NCBI RefSeq assembly: GCF_027920545.1
Contig: NZ_CP115859.1
Coordinates: forward strand, 2,536,001-2,600,000
DNA from: Chryseobacterium camelliae
GTDB taxonomy: Bacteria > Bacteroidota > Bacteroidia > Flavobacteriales > Weeksellaceae
Direction: 5' to 3'
DNA: 64,000 nucleotides
Shown here: positions 26,487-35,191 of the stretch, piece by piece
Layout of the letters: each line of letters starts with the position of its first letter
Numbering within the stretch: the stretch's first letter is position 1
Made by a program: the position numbers and the translations under genes
The notes under the pieces: model-generated
The model's input: only the letters and a program-made list of their open reading frames with translations
Databases searched by the model: none
Told to the model about the DNA's origin: nothing

Positions 26487-26534
26487 TTCCCCTCCTGTGG
26501 AGGGGTGGCGAAAAAAGAATTTTTGACGGGGTGG
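26487..26534. repeat. GC-rich hairpin repeat (CCCCTCC type)
   Basis: CCCCTCC-TGT-GGAGGGG forms a 7-base stem, followed by GGCG, an A/T stretch and GACGGGGTGG. It is far more GC-rich than the surroundings and looks like a dispersed intergenic repeat of flavobacteria. The rest of 26113-26645 shows no gene. Confidence 0.5.
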
Positions 26535-26645
26535 CTTTAAAATAACATTTATAGATTTAGCTTTGGTCAGTTCTTATAGCTTGTAAAAATCATCCTCTCA
26601 AAATCAGATTATTAAAATCAAAATAGCTATTTTTGCGTTTTACAG

Positions 26646-27227
26646 ATGGAGCTTAAAGAAAAACAAAGGAAAATATTAGATGTTGCCGTAGAACTTTTCA
26701 AGGAAAAAGGATATATGGGCAGCTCTGTGAGGGATTTGGCGACAAAGCTTAACATTAAGGCAGCTTCTTTGTATGCACATATCCGTTCGAAGGAAGAAAT
26801 TCTGGAATGGATTTGTTTCGGAATCGCACAGGAATTTTTCGATGAACTTCAGGATGTAAAAAATACCGACATTTCTCCTAAAGATAAGCTCAATCTTTTT
26901 ATTGATAAACATTTGTCGGTAGTATTAAAAAACCGCGATGTTACCCATATTTATTCCAACGAATGGAAACATTTGGAAGAAAAGCTTCCGGAATTCGTGG
27001 AATTAAGAAAAAATTATCAGCAGGAAGTTGAAGAATTGATTTCTGAAATTTACAATGCTGAAAACTGGGAGCTGAAGTCTCCGGCTTTTACAACACGATT
27101 TATTCTTCATACCTTAAACAATTCTTATTTCTGGTTCAAAAGAAATATTGAATCGGGTTCTGAAATTACTGATGAAATCAGGGATAAAATTCTTTTTGGG
27201 CTTTTAGGAAACCAGAAAAATAGTTAA
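26646..27227 (+). CDS. TetR/AcrR family regulator, probable PaaR
   Basis: A 193-residue TetR protein. Residues 1-55 are the HTH domain (ILDVAVELFKEKGYMGSSVRDLA, then IKAASLYAHIRSKEEIL); the rest is an all-helical ligand domain. A -7 type element TATTTTTG lies at 26628-26635, only ten bases before the ATG. It is the first gene before the phenylacetate operon, and a palindrome overlapping the paaK promoter is its likely site. By analogy with PaaR regulators the inducer would be phenylacetyl-CoA; that is inference. Confidence 0.85.
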   Translation: MELKEKQRKILDVAVELFKEKGYMGSSVRDLATKLNIKAASLYAHIRSKEEILEWICFGIAQEFFDELQDVKNTDISPKDKLNLFIDKHLSVVLKNRDVTHIYSNEWKHLEEKLPEFVELRKNYQQEVEELISEIYNAENWELKSPAFTTRFILHTLNNSYFWFKRNIESGSEITDEIRDKILFGLLGNQKNS

Positions 27228-27260
27228 TTTATCTGATTCAAAACAAAGATTTCCAGAGTA

Positions 27261-27345
27261 TTTGTCATTCCGTAGGAATCTCGACAACTACAACAAAATT
27301 TTACTTAGATTCCACGCTTCACTTCGTTTCGCTCTGAATGACAAA
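27261..27345. repeat. 85-bp MITE-like/REP element with terminal inverted repeats
   Basis: Perfect 10-base terminal inverted repeats (TTTGTCATTC and GAATGACAAA) enclose inner complementary words GGAATCT (27275) and AGATTCC (27307), so the element can fold on itself. The right half (CGCTTCACTTCGTTTCGCTCTG) is related to the CATTCTGAACGAAGTGAAG words at 31057-31082 and 40268-40295. It lies between tetR and paaK; the rest of that 365-base gap holds repeat remnants and the paaK promoter. Confidence 0.7.
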
Positions 27346-27532
27346 CTTTTTGGTTAGTTACTATGAATCAAACTATTATTTCGGCGGCGGAGAAATCTAT
27401 ATTTAAGATGTTAAAAGTAAATTCTTTACTCTACTTTGTTTTGTTCAGAATGATGAAACCAGCCTTAAACTCAACCTAAACCTTATCCTAGTTATTTAGA
27501 ACCATTCAAAATATGATAAAAATCATAAAAAT

Positions 27533-27580
27533 TTTGTCACCTGGTAAAATCTTTTTAAATTTACACCTAACAAATGTTAG
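27533..27580 (+). promoter_or_regulatory. paa operon promoter with overlapping operator palindrome
   Basis: TTTG (27533-27536), exactly 19 bases, then TAAATTTA (27556-27563), differing from TAnnTTTG only in the last base. A palindrome CTAACA-AA-TGTTAG (27567-27580) covers the expected transcription start, 12 bases before the paaK ATG. The placement is typical of repressor sites; the neighbouring TetR protein is the likely binder. Confidence 0.65.
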
Positions 27581-27592
27581 TTAGTTAATGAT

Positions 27593-28909
27593 ATGGATTT
27601 TTCAGTTGAATATTTAAAGCTCGACCAATTGAGACAGCTTCAATCTGAGCGATTGGCTGATTTGGTGAACTACCTTGGAGAGAAATCGGAATTTTATAAA
27701 GGAAAATTTAATGAATTGGGAATATCTCCGCAGGATGTCAGGTCGATTGAGGATATTACGAAACTTCCGATTACTTACAAACAGGATTTGAGAGACAATT
27801 ATCCGTTTGGATTATTTACCGTTCCGAAAAATGAGTTACAGAGAATTCACTGTTCAAGCGGAACAACAGGGAAGCCGACGGTAGTAGGATATACAAAAGA
27901 AGATGTTGATTTATTCAGCGAAGTAGTAGCAAGATCTTTGAACGCAGCAGGGGCAAAACCGGGAATGCAGCTACATAATGCCTATGGATATGGGATTTTT
28001 ACAGGAGGATTGGGGTTGCATTACGGGGCGGAGAAATTAGGCATGAGCGTTCTTCCGATTTCGGGAGGAATGACGACAAGACAGGTGGATTTAATTATGG
28101 ATTTTAAACCTGAGGTTATTTGTTGTTCACCTTCTTATGCTTTAACGATTGCTGATGAATTTGCAAAACGTGGCGTTTCTGCGGATGAGATCAGCTTGAA
28201 ATATGCGGTTCTGGGTTCTGAGCCTTGGACGGAAATTATCAGACACCATATTGAAGAAAGATTGGGCGTTCATGCAACCAATATTTACGGGTTAAGCGAA
28301 ATTATCGGTCCAGGAGTTTCTATGGAGGATTTTGAGGAGAAAGGAGGTTCATATATTTGGGAAGATCACTTTTATCCTGAAATTTTAGATCCGGTTACAA
28401 AACAACCGGTTCCTTTCGGAGAAGAAGGTGTTTTGGTCATTACCACTTTAACGAAGAAAGCAATGCCGCTTTTGCGTTATTGGACCAACGATATTACGAG
28501 TCTTTATTATGACGAAACCGGTAAGAGAACAATGGTTAAAATGAAGTCTATTCTCGGAAGAGCCGACGATATGTTAATTGTAAGAGGCGTAAATGTATAT
28601 CCGAGTCAGATTGAGGAAGCTTTTTCTCATGTAGATGGAGTGGTTCCGAATTATTACTTAACACCGGTTGAAAAAGAACAAATGTGTGTGGCGCTGGATA
28701 TTGATCTGGAGATTGATGATGATTTTGTAAAAGCGCAAAAATTTGAGAGTAATACCGATGATTATGCTATTTTTGTCGGGAACTTTGGAAAAAATATAGA
28801 AAGTGAAATAAAAAAGAGAGTGGGAATCACTACGAAAGTAAAAATTCACGCTCAGGACAGCCTGCCGAAGTGCGAAGGCGGAAAAATTAATAGAATACTT
28901 AAAAAATAA
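27593..28909 (+). CDS. paaK: Phenylacetate-CoA ligase
   Basis: A 438-residue adenylate-forming ligase of normal length. The phosphate loop is HCSSGTTGKPTVVGYT, and YGLSEIIGPGV and LGRADDMLIVRGVNVYPSQIEE are the PaaK-type A5-A8 motifs. It converts phenylacetate, ATP and CoA to phenylacetyl-CoA, the entry step of the pathway and probably the source of the inducer. It is the first gene after the promoter. Its stop codon overlaps the paaE start by one base (TAATG). Confidence 0.95.
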   Translation: MDFSVEYLKLDQLRQLQSERLADLVNYLGEKSEFYKGKFNELGISPQDVRSIEDITKLPITYKQDLRDNYPFGLFTVPKNELQRIHCSSGTTGKPTVVGYTKEDVDLFSEVVARSLNAAGAKPGMQLHNAYGYGIFTGGLGLHYGAEKLGMSVLPISGGMTTRQVDLIMDFKPEVICCSPSYALTIADEFAKRGVSADEISLKYAVLGSEPWTEIIRHHIEERLGVHATNIYGLSEIIGPGVSMEDFEEKGGSYIWEDHFYPEILDPVTKQPVPFGEEGVLVITTLTKKAMPLLRYWTNDITSLYYDETGKRTMVKMKSILGRADDMLIVRGVNVYPSQIEEAFSHVDGVVPNYYLTPVEKEQMCVALDIDLEIDDDFVKAQKFESNTDDYAIFVGNFGKNIESEIKKRVGITTKVKIHAQDSLPKCEGGKINRILKK

Positions 28910-29994
28910 TGAATTCATTTTATAAACTTAAAACCGTGAAGGTTCAGAAAGATACTTCCGATGCGGTAAACGTAGCGGTAGAAATTCCTGAAGAACTGAA
29001 AGATAAATTCAGGTTCAAGCAGGGACAGTATCTTAATTTCCGAATGATGATCGACGGAAACGAAGAAAGACGTTCTTATTCGATCTGTAATGCTCCGAGT
29101 GAAAAGAGCAATACGTTGGAAGTATTGGTGAAATTATTGGAAAACGGAAAAGTTTCAGGTTATTTCAACGAGCATCTTCATATGGATGAAGTTCTTGAAG
29201 TAATGCCTCCAATGGGCGGTTTCAACACTTCTTATCACCCGACCAACGTGAAAACTTATATTGGTCTGGCTGCAGGAAGCGGAATTTCTCCGGTGTTGTC
29301 AAACATTAAAGAAAGTCTTTACCAGGAACCTAATTCTAATGCCTATTTATTCTACAGCAACAGAAGCATGAATCATGTGATGAAAAAGGCTGAGATCGAT
29401 AAATTGGTAGAGCAGTTCAACGGAAGACTGAAAGTTGTTTATTTAGTAAGCCGTGAGCAGCATGAAGACCCGATTTTTGAAGGAAGAATTTCTCCTGAAA
29501 AATTAGATCAGCTGTTTGAAAGATATGCAGATATCGATGTGAAAGAATCTACATTCTTTATTTGCGGACCTTCAGAAATGATCAAAGGAATCGCAGATTA
29601 TTTAAAGAAAGATAAAAAAGTACCTGCAATTCAGGTTTTATTTGAATATTTCACTGCTCCTGACGAAGAAAATACGGAGGAAATGAGTGATGAGTTCAAA
29701 GCCATTGCCAATATTGAAAGTATGGTAACGGTAATTATCGATGATGATGAATATTCGTTCCACCTGAATTCAAAAAAAGAAAGTATCTTAGATAAAGCAT
29801 TGAAAGACAATCTTCCTGTACCCTTTGCATGTAAAGGAGGAGTTTGTTGTACGTGTAAAGCGGAGGTTTTGGAAGGAGAAGTTTTCATGGAGAAAAACTA
29901 TGCGCTTACCGAAGAAGAAGTAGCCAGAGGTTATGTTCTTACCTGCCAATGTCACCCGACAACGAATGTGGTGATGCTTAATTATGACGTATAA
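28909..29994 (+). CDS. paaE: Phenylacetyl-CoA epoxidase reductase subunit PaaE
   Basis: A 361-residue reductase. It has an FAD/NAD ferredoxin-reductase module (RRSYSICNAP for FAD, GLAAGSGISPVLSNI for NAD(P)H, FFICGP) followed by a C-terminal plant-type 2Fe-2S domain (CKGGVCCTCKAEV, later Cys in LTCQCHP). It passes electrons from NADPH to the PaaAC di-iron oxygenase. Here paaE precedes paaABC, whereas in E. coli it follows them. Confidence 0.95.
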   Translation: MNSFYKLKTVKVQKDTSDAVNVAVEIPEELKDKFRFKQGQYLNFRMMIDGNEERRSYSICNAPSEKSNTLEVLVKLLENGKVSGYFNEHLHMDEVLEVMPPMGGFNTSYHPTNVKTYIGLAAGSGISPVLSNIKESLYQEPNSNAYLFYSNRSMNHVMKKAEIDKLVEQFNGRLKVVYLVSREQHEDPIFEGRISPEKLDQLFERYADIDVKESTFFICGPSEMIKGIADYLKKDKKVPAIQVLFEYFTAPDEENTEEMSDEFKAIANIESMVTVIIDDDEYSFHLNSKKESILDKALKDNLPVPFACKGGVCCTCKAEVLEGEVFMEKNYALTEEEVARGYVLTCQCHPTTNVVMLNYDV

Positions 29995-29999
29995 TTAAT

Positions 30000-30067
30000 G
30001 TAACAATTTACCGGTTTGCCGATGTAACAATCATTGGTACATTGCTAGACTGATACATTGCTAAATT
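30000..30067. repeat. 4x8 inverted-repeat element, copy 1 (paaE-paaA)
   Basis: Left arm 30000-30031 is four 8-mers: GTAACAAT, TTACCGGT, TTGCCGAT, GTAACAAT. Right arm 30033-30067 is ATTGGTAC, ATTGCTAG, ACTGATAC, ATTGCTAA plus ATT. The arms are separated by one base and fill the spacer from 5 bases after the paaE stop to 9 before the paaA start. Confidence 0.85.
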
Positions 30068-30075
30068 GAAAAATT

Positions 30076-31014
30076 ATGGATTTAGAAAAATTTGTACAAT
30101 ACGTACACGAAGAAAATAAAGTAGAACCAAAAGATGTAATGCCGGATGATTACAGAAAATTATTGGTTCGTCAGATTTCACAGCATGCACATTCTGAAAT
30201 TGTTGGAATGTTGCCGGAAGCCAACTGGATTTCAAGAGCACCTTCATTGAGAAGAAAAATGGCTCTTTTGGCTAAAGTTCAGGATGAAGCAGGTCATGGT
30301 TTATATCTTTATTCTGCAACGGAAACTTTAGGAGACGGAAGTATCAGAGCTGACAGAGATGCTACTTACGACGATATGTTGGAAGGAAAAGCAAAATATT
30401 CAAGTATTTTCAACTATCCGACATTAAGCTGGGCAGATATCGGTGCGATCGGCTGGTTGGTTGATGGTGCTGCGATTATGAACCAGGTAATGTTGATGGG
30501 AAATTCTTATGGTCCGTATTCAAGAGCGATGGTGAAAATCTGTAAAGAGGAATCTTTCCACCAAAGACAAGGATACGAGATTTTGATGGCGCTTTGCCGT
30601 GGTACAAAACAGCAGAAAGAAATGGCCCAGGCTTCGTTAAACCGTTTTTGGTGGCCGGCTTTAATGATGTTTGGTCCGAATGACGACAGCTCGCCAAACT
30701 CTAAAATCTCTATGAATTACAGAGTAAAAAGAGAAAGTAACGACAGTCTTCGTCAGAGATTTATTGATGTTACCGTTTCTCAAGCTGAATTCTTAGGATT
30801 AACGATTCCGGATAAAGATCTTAAATGGAATGAAGAAAGACAGCATTATGATTTCGGAGAGCTCCCTTGGGATGAATTCATGGAAATCCTGAAAGGAAAC
30901 GGACCTGCCAACAAAAAGCGTATCGAAACCAAGAGAAAAGCTCAAAGAGAAAATTCTTGGGTAAAAGAAGCAGCGGCGGCATTTGCAGAAAAACAACAAA
31001 AAGAAGTAATATAA
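30076..31014 (+). CDS. paaA: Phenylacetyl-CoA epoxidase catalytic subunit PaaA
   Basis: A 312-residue ferritin-like protein of normal length. Di-iron ligand motifs are [11 protein letters not shown] (ExxH) and [12 protein letters not shown] (ExxH). With PaaC it forms the catalytic core that inserts one oxygen atom to make ring-1,2-epoxyphenylacetyl-CoA. A short Lys/Arg/Glu-rich tail ends the protein. It is bracketed by two copies of the 4x8 inverted repeat. Confidence 0.96.
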   Translation: MDLEKFVQYVHEENKVEPKDVMPDDYRKLLVRQISQHAHSEIVGMLPEANWISRAPSLRRKMALLAKVQDEAGHGLYLYSATETLGDGSIRADRDATYDDMLEGKAKYSSIFNYPTLSWADIGAIGWLVDGAAIMNQVMLMGNSYGPYSRAMVKICKEESFHQRQGYEILMALCRGTKQQKEMAQASLNRFWWPALMMFGPNDDSSPNSKISMNYRVKRESNDSLRQRFIDVTVSQAEFLGLTIPDKDLKWNEERQHYDFGELPWDEFMEILKGNGPANKKRIETKRKAQRENSWVKEAAAAFAEKQQKEVI

Positions 31015-31018
31015 TAAT

Positions 31019-31117
31019 GTAACAATATACCAATGTAAAAATGTAACAATCAATTGTTATTCTGAGCAAAGTGAAGAATCTCATTGGTAAATCGGTACAT
31101 TGATACATTGTTAAATT
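31019..31117. repeat. 4x8 inverted-repeat element, copy 2 (paaA-paaB), with nested repeat
   Basis: Left arm 31019-31050: GTAACAAT, ATACCAAT, GTAAAAAT, GTAACAAT. Right arm 31083-31117: ATTGGTAA, ATCGGTAC, ATTGATAC, ATTGTTAA plus ATT. Between them lies a 32-base insert containing ATTCTGAGCAAAGTGAAG then AATCTC, nearly the same insert as in copy 8. Confidence 0.85.
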
Positions 31118-31126
31118 AATTTGACT

Positions 31127-31408
31127 ATGGCAAATTTAGATATGTGGGAAGTGTTTATTCAGACTAAACCGGGATTATCTCACAAACACGTTGGAATTGT
31201 ACAGGCACCAACAGCAGAAATGGCTTTGCAAAATGCAAGAGACGTTTATACAAGAAGAAAAGAAGGAACTTCAGTTTGGGTAGTTCCGAGTAAATATATT
31301 GTGACCTCGGAAGGGGTGGACAAAGAAGCGTTCTTCGATCCTGCTGATGACAAATTATACCGTCACCCTACTTTCTACGAGATTCCAAACGATGTAAAAA
31401 ATATGTAA
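31127..31408 (+). CDS. paaB: Phenylacetyl-CoA epoxidase subunit PaaB
   Basis: A 93-residue protein of normal PaaB length. It opens MANLDMWEVFIQTKPGLSH and contains NARDVYTRRKEGTSVWVVPS. PaaB bridges PaaAC subunits in the epoxidase complex. I start at the ATG at 31127; a TTG two codons earlier is less likely. Confidence 0.95.
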   Translation: MANLDMWEVFIQTKPGLSHKHVGIVQAPTAEMALQNARDVYTRRKEGTSVWVVPSKYIVTSEGVDKEAFFDPADDKLYRHPTFYEIPNDVKNM

Positions 31409-31477
31409 AACAGCGATTGGCTGTTAGCTGCTTGCAATTTGCCAAAAGCTATACGCCAAAAACCAAAAGCTAAAATA
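31409..31477. repeat. Spacer with degenerate Ala-Lys-like repeat words
   Basis: The paaB-paaC gap lacks the 4x8 element. It holds another repetitive segment (GATTGGCTGTTAGCTG, then GCCAAAAGCTATACGCC, CCAAAAGCTAAA) in which the words TTAGCT and AGCTAAA are partly complementary, probably an intergenic repeat remnant. Confidence 0.35.
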
Positions 31478-32227
31478 ATGAACCCATTATATAATTATTT
31501 ATTAAAACTAGCAGACGACAGTTTCATTATGGGACAGCGTTTGTCTGCATGGTGCGGTGAAGGTCCTTATTTGGAGGAAGATATTGCATTAACGAATATT
31601 GCGTTGGATGAGCTAGGCCAGGCGAATAACTTTTACGTTTATGCTTCAAGAGTGATCGATAACGGAAAAAGTGAAGATGATTTGGCATTTTTAAGATACG
31701 AGCACGAATACTTAAATGCGCACTGGACAGAGCTTCCGAACGAAGATTATGCTCAGACGATTCTAAAAGTGTATGTTTTTGCAACGTATCAGAAATTGAT
31801 GTACGAAGCATTATCAAACTCTGCGAATGAAGAACTTTCTGCGATTGCTCAAAAATCTTTGAAAGAAGTAAGGTATCATTATACTCACGCTGCTTCCTGG
31901 ATGAAAATTTTCGCGCAGGGAACAAAAGAAAGTAAGGCTCGTTTGGTAAAAGCGATTGAAAATATCTGGGAATATACAAAAGGTTTATTTGCAAAAACAG
32001 AAGGAGAAGATGATTTGGTCGCTTTAAATATTGCTCCGAATACAGATGCTCTTTACGAAGAATTCCTTGCTATTACACAGAAAGATTTTGCTGATTTCAA
32101 ATTAGAATATCCGACAAATTCTTTCATGCAGCCAAAATCAAGAACGGGTTATCACACTGAGTATTTTGGATATATTCTTTGTGAGTTACAGTATATGCAG
32201 AGAGCATATCCTGGTTGTACTTGGTAA
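31478..32227 (+). CDS. paaC: Phenylacetyl-CoA epoxidase structural subunit PaaC
   Basis: A 249-residue ferritin-like protein, the partner of PaaA. Motifs are GQRLSAWCGEGPYLEEDIAL and LDELGQANNFY near the start and EVRYHYTHAASWM in the middle. The start is the ATG at 31478 (MNPLYNYLLKLADD); a TTG-initiated extension from 31439 would encode repeat DNA. Confidence 0.95.
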   Translation: MNPLYNYLLKLADDSFIMGQRLSAWCGEGPYLEEDIALTNIALDELGQANNFYVYASRVIDNGKSEDDLAFLRYEHEYLNAHWTELPNEDYAQTILKVYVFATYQKLMYEALSNSANEELSAIAQKSLKEVRYHYTHAASWMKIFAQGTKESKARLVKAIENIWEYTKGLFAKTEGEDDLVALNIAPNTDALYEEFLAITQKDFADFKLEYPTNSFMQPKSRTGYHTEYFGYILCELQYMQRAYPGCTW

Positions 32228-32237
32228 ATTTTTAAAT

Positions 32238-32269
32238 GTAACAATGTAGCAGTTTATCAATGTAACAAT
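32238..32269 (+). repeat. 4x8 element, copy 3: solitary left arm after paaC
   Basis: GTAACAAT, GTAGCAGT, TTATCAAT, GTAACAAT, eleven bases after the paaC stop. No matching right arm is present before or after the next small gene. The following spacer (32280-32380) holds other repeat-like words (CTTTGTGAACTTAAAAG, CTTTGCGTTTAAA). Confidence 0.75.
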
Positions 32270-32387
32270 TTTGAACTGTTATTAAGTTGTACTATTTGTT
32301 GACTTTGTTAAGTGAAACGCCTTTGTGAACTTAAAAGCAGTTAACGGCCAAAAAACATAGTGCACTTTGCGTTTAAAATTTTTAAGT

Positions 32388-32633
32388 ATGAAAAGGAGTT
32401 ACTTTAAAATCTTGATTACTGTTTTGCTGATTTTAATTCCGGTGTTTTATTTTGGAATTTTTAATTCAAAAGTCAGCTTAACATATGAAACAAATAATCC
32501 TGGAGATTGTATTTCATTAATAACAGGAAGAAATTTATGTCAGGACATAGAACAAATGAAAATATTAATTGCTGTTGATATTATTATAATTGTTCTTTTG
32601 ATGTTGTTTAGGAAAAAAATAATAAGAGATTGA
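32388..32633 (+). CDS. Small membrane protein inside the paa locus, unknown
   Basis: An 81-residue protein with two hydrophobic segments (ILITVLLILIPVFYFGIF and ILIAVDIIIIVLLMLF) and two Cys in the loop between. I do not recognise it. It separates paaC from paaD, follows an unpaired left arm of the 4x8 repeat, and its TGA stop overlaps the paaD TTG start (TTGA). It is not a known Paa component and may be cargo inserted into the operon. Confidence 0.6.
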   Translation: MKRSYFKILITVLLILIPVFYFGIFNSKVSLTYETNNPGDCISLITGRNLCQDIEQMKILIAVDIIIIVLLMLFRKKIIRD

Positions 32634-33094
32634 AAAATCCTTTAGAAATATTAGAATTAGTTCCCGATCCGGAAATTCCGGTAATCAATATCGTGGAATT
32701 AGGCATTGTAAGAGAAGCGAAAGTTACAAGCGAGAATTCTTGTGAAGTAACCATTACGCCGACTTATTCTGCCTGTCCTGCTATGTTTACCATTGAGGAA
32801 GACATTATAAAGATTATGAAAGAAAACGGTTGGGAAGCGAAAGTAGTCACCAAAATGTTTCCGATTTGGACAACAGACTGGCTGACGGATGAAGCGAGAG
32901 AAAAACTTCGTGCTTACGGAATCACTCCTCCGGAAAAAGGAGCAGATGAACATCATATCGGGAAACCGAAAAAATGCCCTCGGTGTGGTTCTGAGCATAC
33001 CAAACAGATCAGTAGATTTGGATCCACGCTGTGTAAGGCATCCTATCAATGTTTAGATTGTTTAGAGCCTTTTGACTATTTTAAATGTCATTAA
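32630..33094 (+). CDS. paaD: Phenylacetate pathway maturation protein PaaD
   Basis: A 154-residue protein. The N-terminal MIP18/DUF59 domain has LVPDPEIPVINIVELGIV and TYSACPA; the C-terminal zinc-ribbon-like tail has KCPRCGS and QCLDCLEPF. PaaD probably supports Fe-S or di-iron assembly of the epoxidase. No ATG precedes the conserved start; TTG at 32630 gives the expected length and overlaps the upstream stop (TTGA), indicating translational coupling. Confidence 0.9.
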   Translation: MKNPLEILELVPDPEIPVINIVELGIVREAKVTSENSCEVTITPTYSACPAMFTIEEDIIKIMKENGWEAKVVTKMFPIWTTDWLTDEAREKLRAYGITPPEKGADEHHIGKPKKCPRCGSEHTKQISRFGSTLCKASYQCLDCLEPFDYFKCH

Positions 33095-33153
33095 AAATGA
33101 TTAACTTTATAAAACAATCATTTTAATATTAACCTATTAATAACCAGTATAAT

Positions 33154-33954
33154 ATGTATACACAAATTGACATTGAAACGCATTTTGACGGAAAACTTAA
33201 AATTGCTTATCTCAATCAGCCGGAAACAATGAACGCGCTTACAAAACCTTCTTTATCGGATCTTAAAGATTTTATTAAAGATTGTAGCGAAGACGAAACG
33301 GTAAGATGTGTGGCGATTTCAGGAAGAGGAAGAGCTTTCTGTTCCGGTCAGAATTTGGATGATGCTTTTGTACAAGGGAATGAACATCATGATAATGACA
33401 TTATCAGAAAAATTGTAACAGATTATTACAACCCTCTGGTTAAGGAAATTACACGCTGTAAAAAACCTGTAGTTGCATTGGTAAACGGACCTGCTGTAGG
33501 AGCCGGAGCAATGTTGGCATTAATTTCAGACTTCGTTTTAGCAGTTGATAAATCATATTTTGCTCAGGCATTTTCAAATATCGGTTTAATTCCTGATACG
33601 GGAGGAACCTATTTCTTACCAAAACTATTGGGAAGACAATTGGCAAATTATTTAGCATTTACAGGTAAAAAACTGTCTGCTGAAGAAGCTAAATCTCACG
33701 GCTTGGTTGCGGAAGTTTTCAACGAAGAAGAATTCTCGCCAAAATCAATGGAAATCCTTGAGAAAATGTCAAATATGCCGACTGCAGCTATTAAATTAAC
33801 CAAAAAAGCTTTCGCCGCATCTTACAATAATACATTGAAAGATCAATTGGAGCTGGAAGGAGATTTACAGCAGGAAGCTGCAGAAACAGAAGACTTTATC
33901 GAAGGTGTAAATGCCTTTTTACAAAAAAGAAAACCTAATTATAAAGGAAGATAA
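33154..33954 (+). CDS. paaG: Ring-1,2-epoxyphenylacetyl-CoA isomerase PaaG
   Basis: A 266-residue crotonase-fold protein. Oxyanion-hole segments are SGRGRAFCSGQNL and GPAVGAGAMLAL. The segment IGLIPDTGGTYFLPKLLG is typical of PaaG. PaaG converts the epoxide to oxepin-CoA and later shifts a double bond. Context between paaD and paaH supports PaaG over a generic hydratase. Confidence 0.9.
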   Translation: MYTQIDIETHFDGKLKIAYLNQPETMNALTKPSLSDLKDFIKDCSEDETVRCVAISGRGRAFCSGQNLDDAFVQGNEHHDNDIIRKIVTDYYNPLVKEITRCKKPVVALVNGPAVGAGAMLALISDFVLAVDKSYFAQAFSNIGLIPDTGGTYFLPKLLGRQLANYLAFTGKKLSAEEAKSHGLVAEVFNEEEFSPKSMEILEKMSNMPTAAIKLTKKAFAASYNNTLKDQLELEGDLQQEAAETEDFIEGVNAFLQKRKPNYKGR

Positions 33955-33962
33955 GAATTAAT

Positions 33963-34054
33963 ATAACAATGTACCAATGTAACAGTTTACCAATTATGGA
34001 ATTATTGGAATTCAATTAAATTGTTACATTGTTACATTGATACACTGTTACATT
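33963..34054. repeat. 4x8 inverted-repeat element, copy 4 (paaG-paaH)
   Basis: Left arm 33963-33994: ATAACAAT, GTACCAAT, GTAACAGT, TTACCAAT. Right arm 34020-34054: ATTGTTAC twice, ATTGATAC, ACTGTTAC plus ATT, ending directly at the paaH ATG. The middle is 25 AT-rich bases. Confidence 0.85.
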
Positions 34055-35188
34055 ATGACGAATGTAGGAATTATCGGTGCCGGAACAATGGGAATCGGCA
34101 TTGCACAAGTAGCCGCAACGAACGGATGCAAAGTTTGGGTCTATGATGCCAACGCAAAACAAGTAGAAACGGCAACCGTAGGTTTGGAAAAAACATTGAC
34201 CAAATTGGTTGATAAACAAAAAATTTCAGCAGAGAAAATGACTGAAATTTTAGCTAACATTTCTATTGCTACAGAATTAAAAGACTTCAAAGATTGCGAA
34301 CTGATTATTGAAGCAATCATTGAAAACAAAGAAATTAAAACCAAAGTTTTCACAGAATTAGAACAGCATGTTTCTGAAAGTTGTGTGATTGGTTCCAATA
34401 CATCCTCTATTTCCATCACCTCTCTGGGTGCGGAATTACAAAAACCGGAGCGTTTCATTGGAATTCACTTTTTCAATCCGGCTCCATTGATGCCTTTAGT
34501 TGAGGTTATTCCATCTTTATTAACAGAAAAAACTTTAGCGCAAAAAATTTATAATCTGATGAAAGATTGGGGGAAAACTCCAGTGATTGCTAAAGATATT
34601 CCAGGATTTATCGTAAACAGAATTGCTCGTCCTTACTATGGTGAAGGATTGAGAATTGTTGAAGAAAACATGGCAACGGTAGAACAGGTAGATGAAGCCA
34701 TGAAAATATTAGGGAACTTTAAAATGGGACCTTTTGAATTGATGGATTTAATTGGAGTTGATGTGAATTTTTCCGTAACAAAAACGGTTTACAACGAATA
34801 TTTCTACGATCCGAAATACAAGCCGTCTCTTCTTCAGCAAAGAATGTCGGAAGCCAAACTTCACGGCAGAAAAACAGGAAAAGGTTTCTACGATTATTCT
34901 GAAGGAGCGGAAAAACCTGTTGCGGAAAAAAACGATGCTCTTTATCAGTATATATTCTTGAGAATTATCTCTATGTTGATTAATGAAGCGGTTGAAGCAA
35001 AAAGACTAGGCGTTGCGAATGATGAAGATTTGGAATTGGCAATGCAGAAAGGCGTGAATTATCCAAAAGGATTATTAGCTTGGGGAAAAGAAATAGGATA
35101 CGCAAAAATCTCCGAAACCCTGCAAAATCTTTACGAGGAATATCAGGAAGAGAGATACAGACAAAGCCCGTTACTACGTAAATTATAA
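34055..35188 (+). CDS. paaH: 3-hydroxyadipyl-CoA dehydrogenase PaaH
   Basis: A 377-residue 3-hydroxyacyl-CoA dehydrogenase. The NAD motif is GIIGAGTMGIGIAQ at the N-terminus; the catalytic region has SNTSSISITSL and IGIHFFNPAPLMPLVEVI, followed by KDIPGFIVNRIARPY. The start is the ATG at 34055, immediately after the repeat; the earlier start at 34037 lies in repeat DNA. It oxidises 3-hydroxyadipyl-CoA to 3-oxoadipyl-CoA. Confidence 0.93.
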   Translation: MTNVGIIGAGTMGIGIAQVAATNGCKVWVYDANAKQVETATVGLEKTLTKLVDKQKISAEKMTEILANISIATELKDFKDCELIIEAIIENKEIKTKVFTELEQHVSESCVIGSNTSSISITSLGAELQKPERFIGIHFFNPAPLMPLVEVIPSLLTEKTLAQKIYNLMKDWGKTPVIAKDIPGFIVNRIARPYYGEGLRIVEENMATVEQVDEAMKILGNFKMGPFELMDLIGVDVNFSVTKTVYNEYFYDPKYKPSLLQQRMSEAKLHGRKTGKGFYDYSEGAEKPVAEKNDALYQYIFLRIISMLINEAVEAKRLGVANDEDLELAMQKGVNYPKGLLAWGKEIGYAKISETLQNLYEEYQEERYRQSPLLRKL

Positions 35189-35191
35189 AAT

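Noticed and set aside
31527..31994. 155-residue frame antisense to paaC
   Set aside because: Fully inside paaC, with no start context or recognisable domain.
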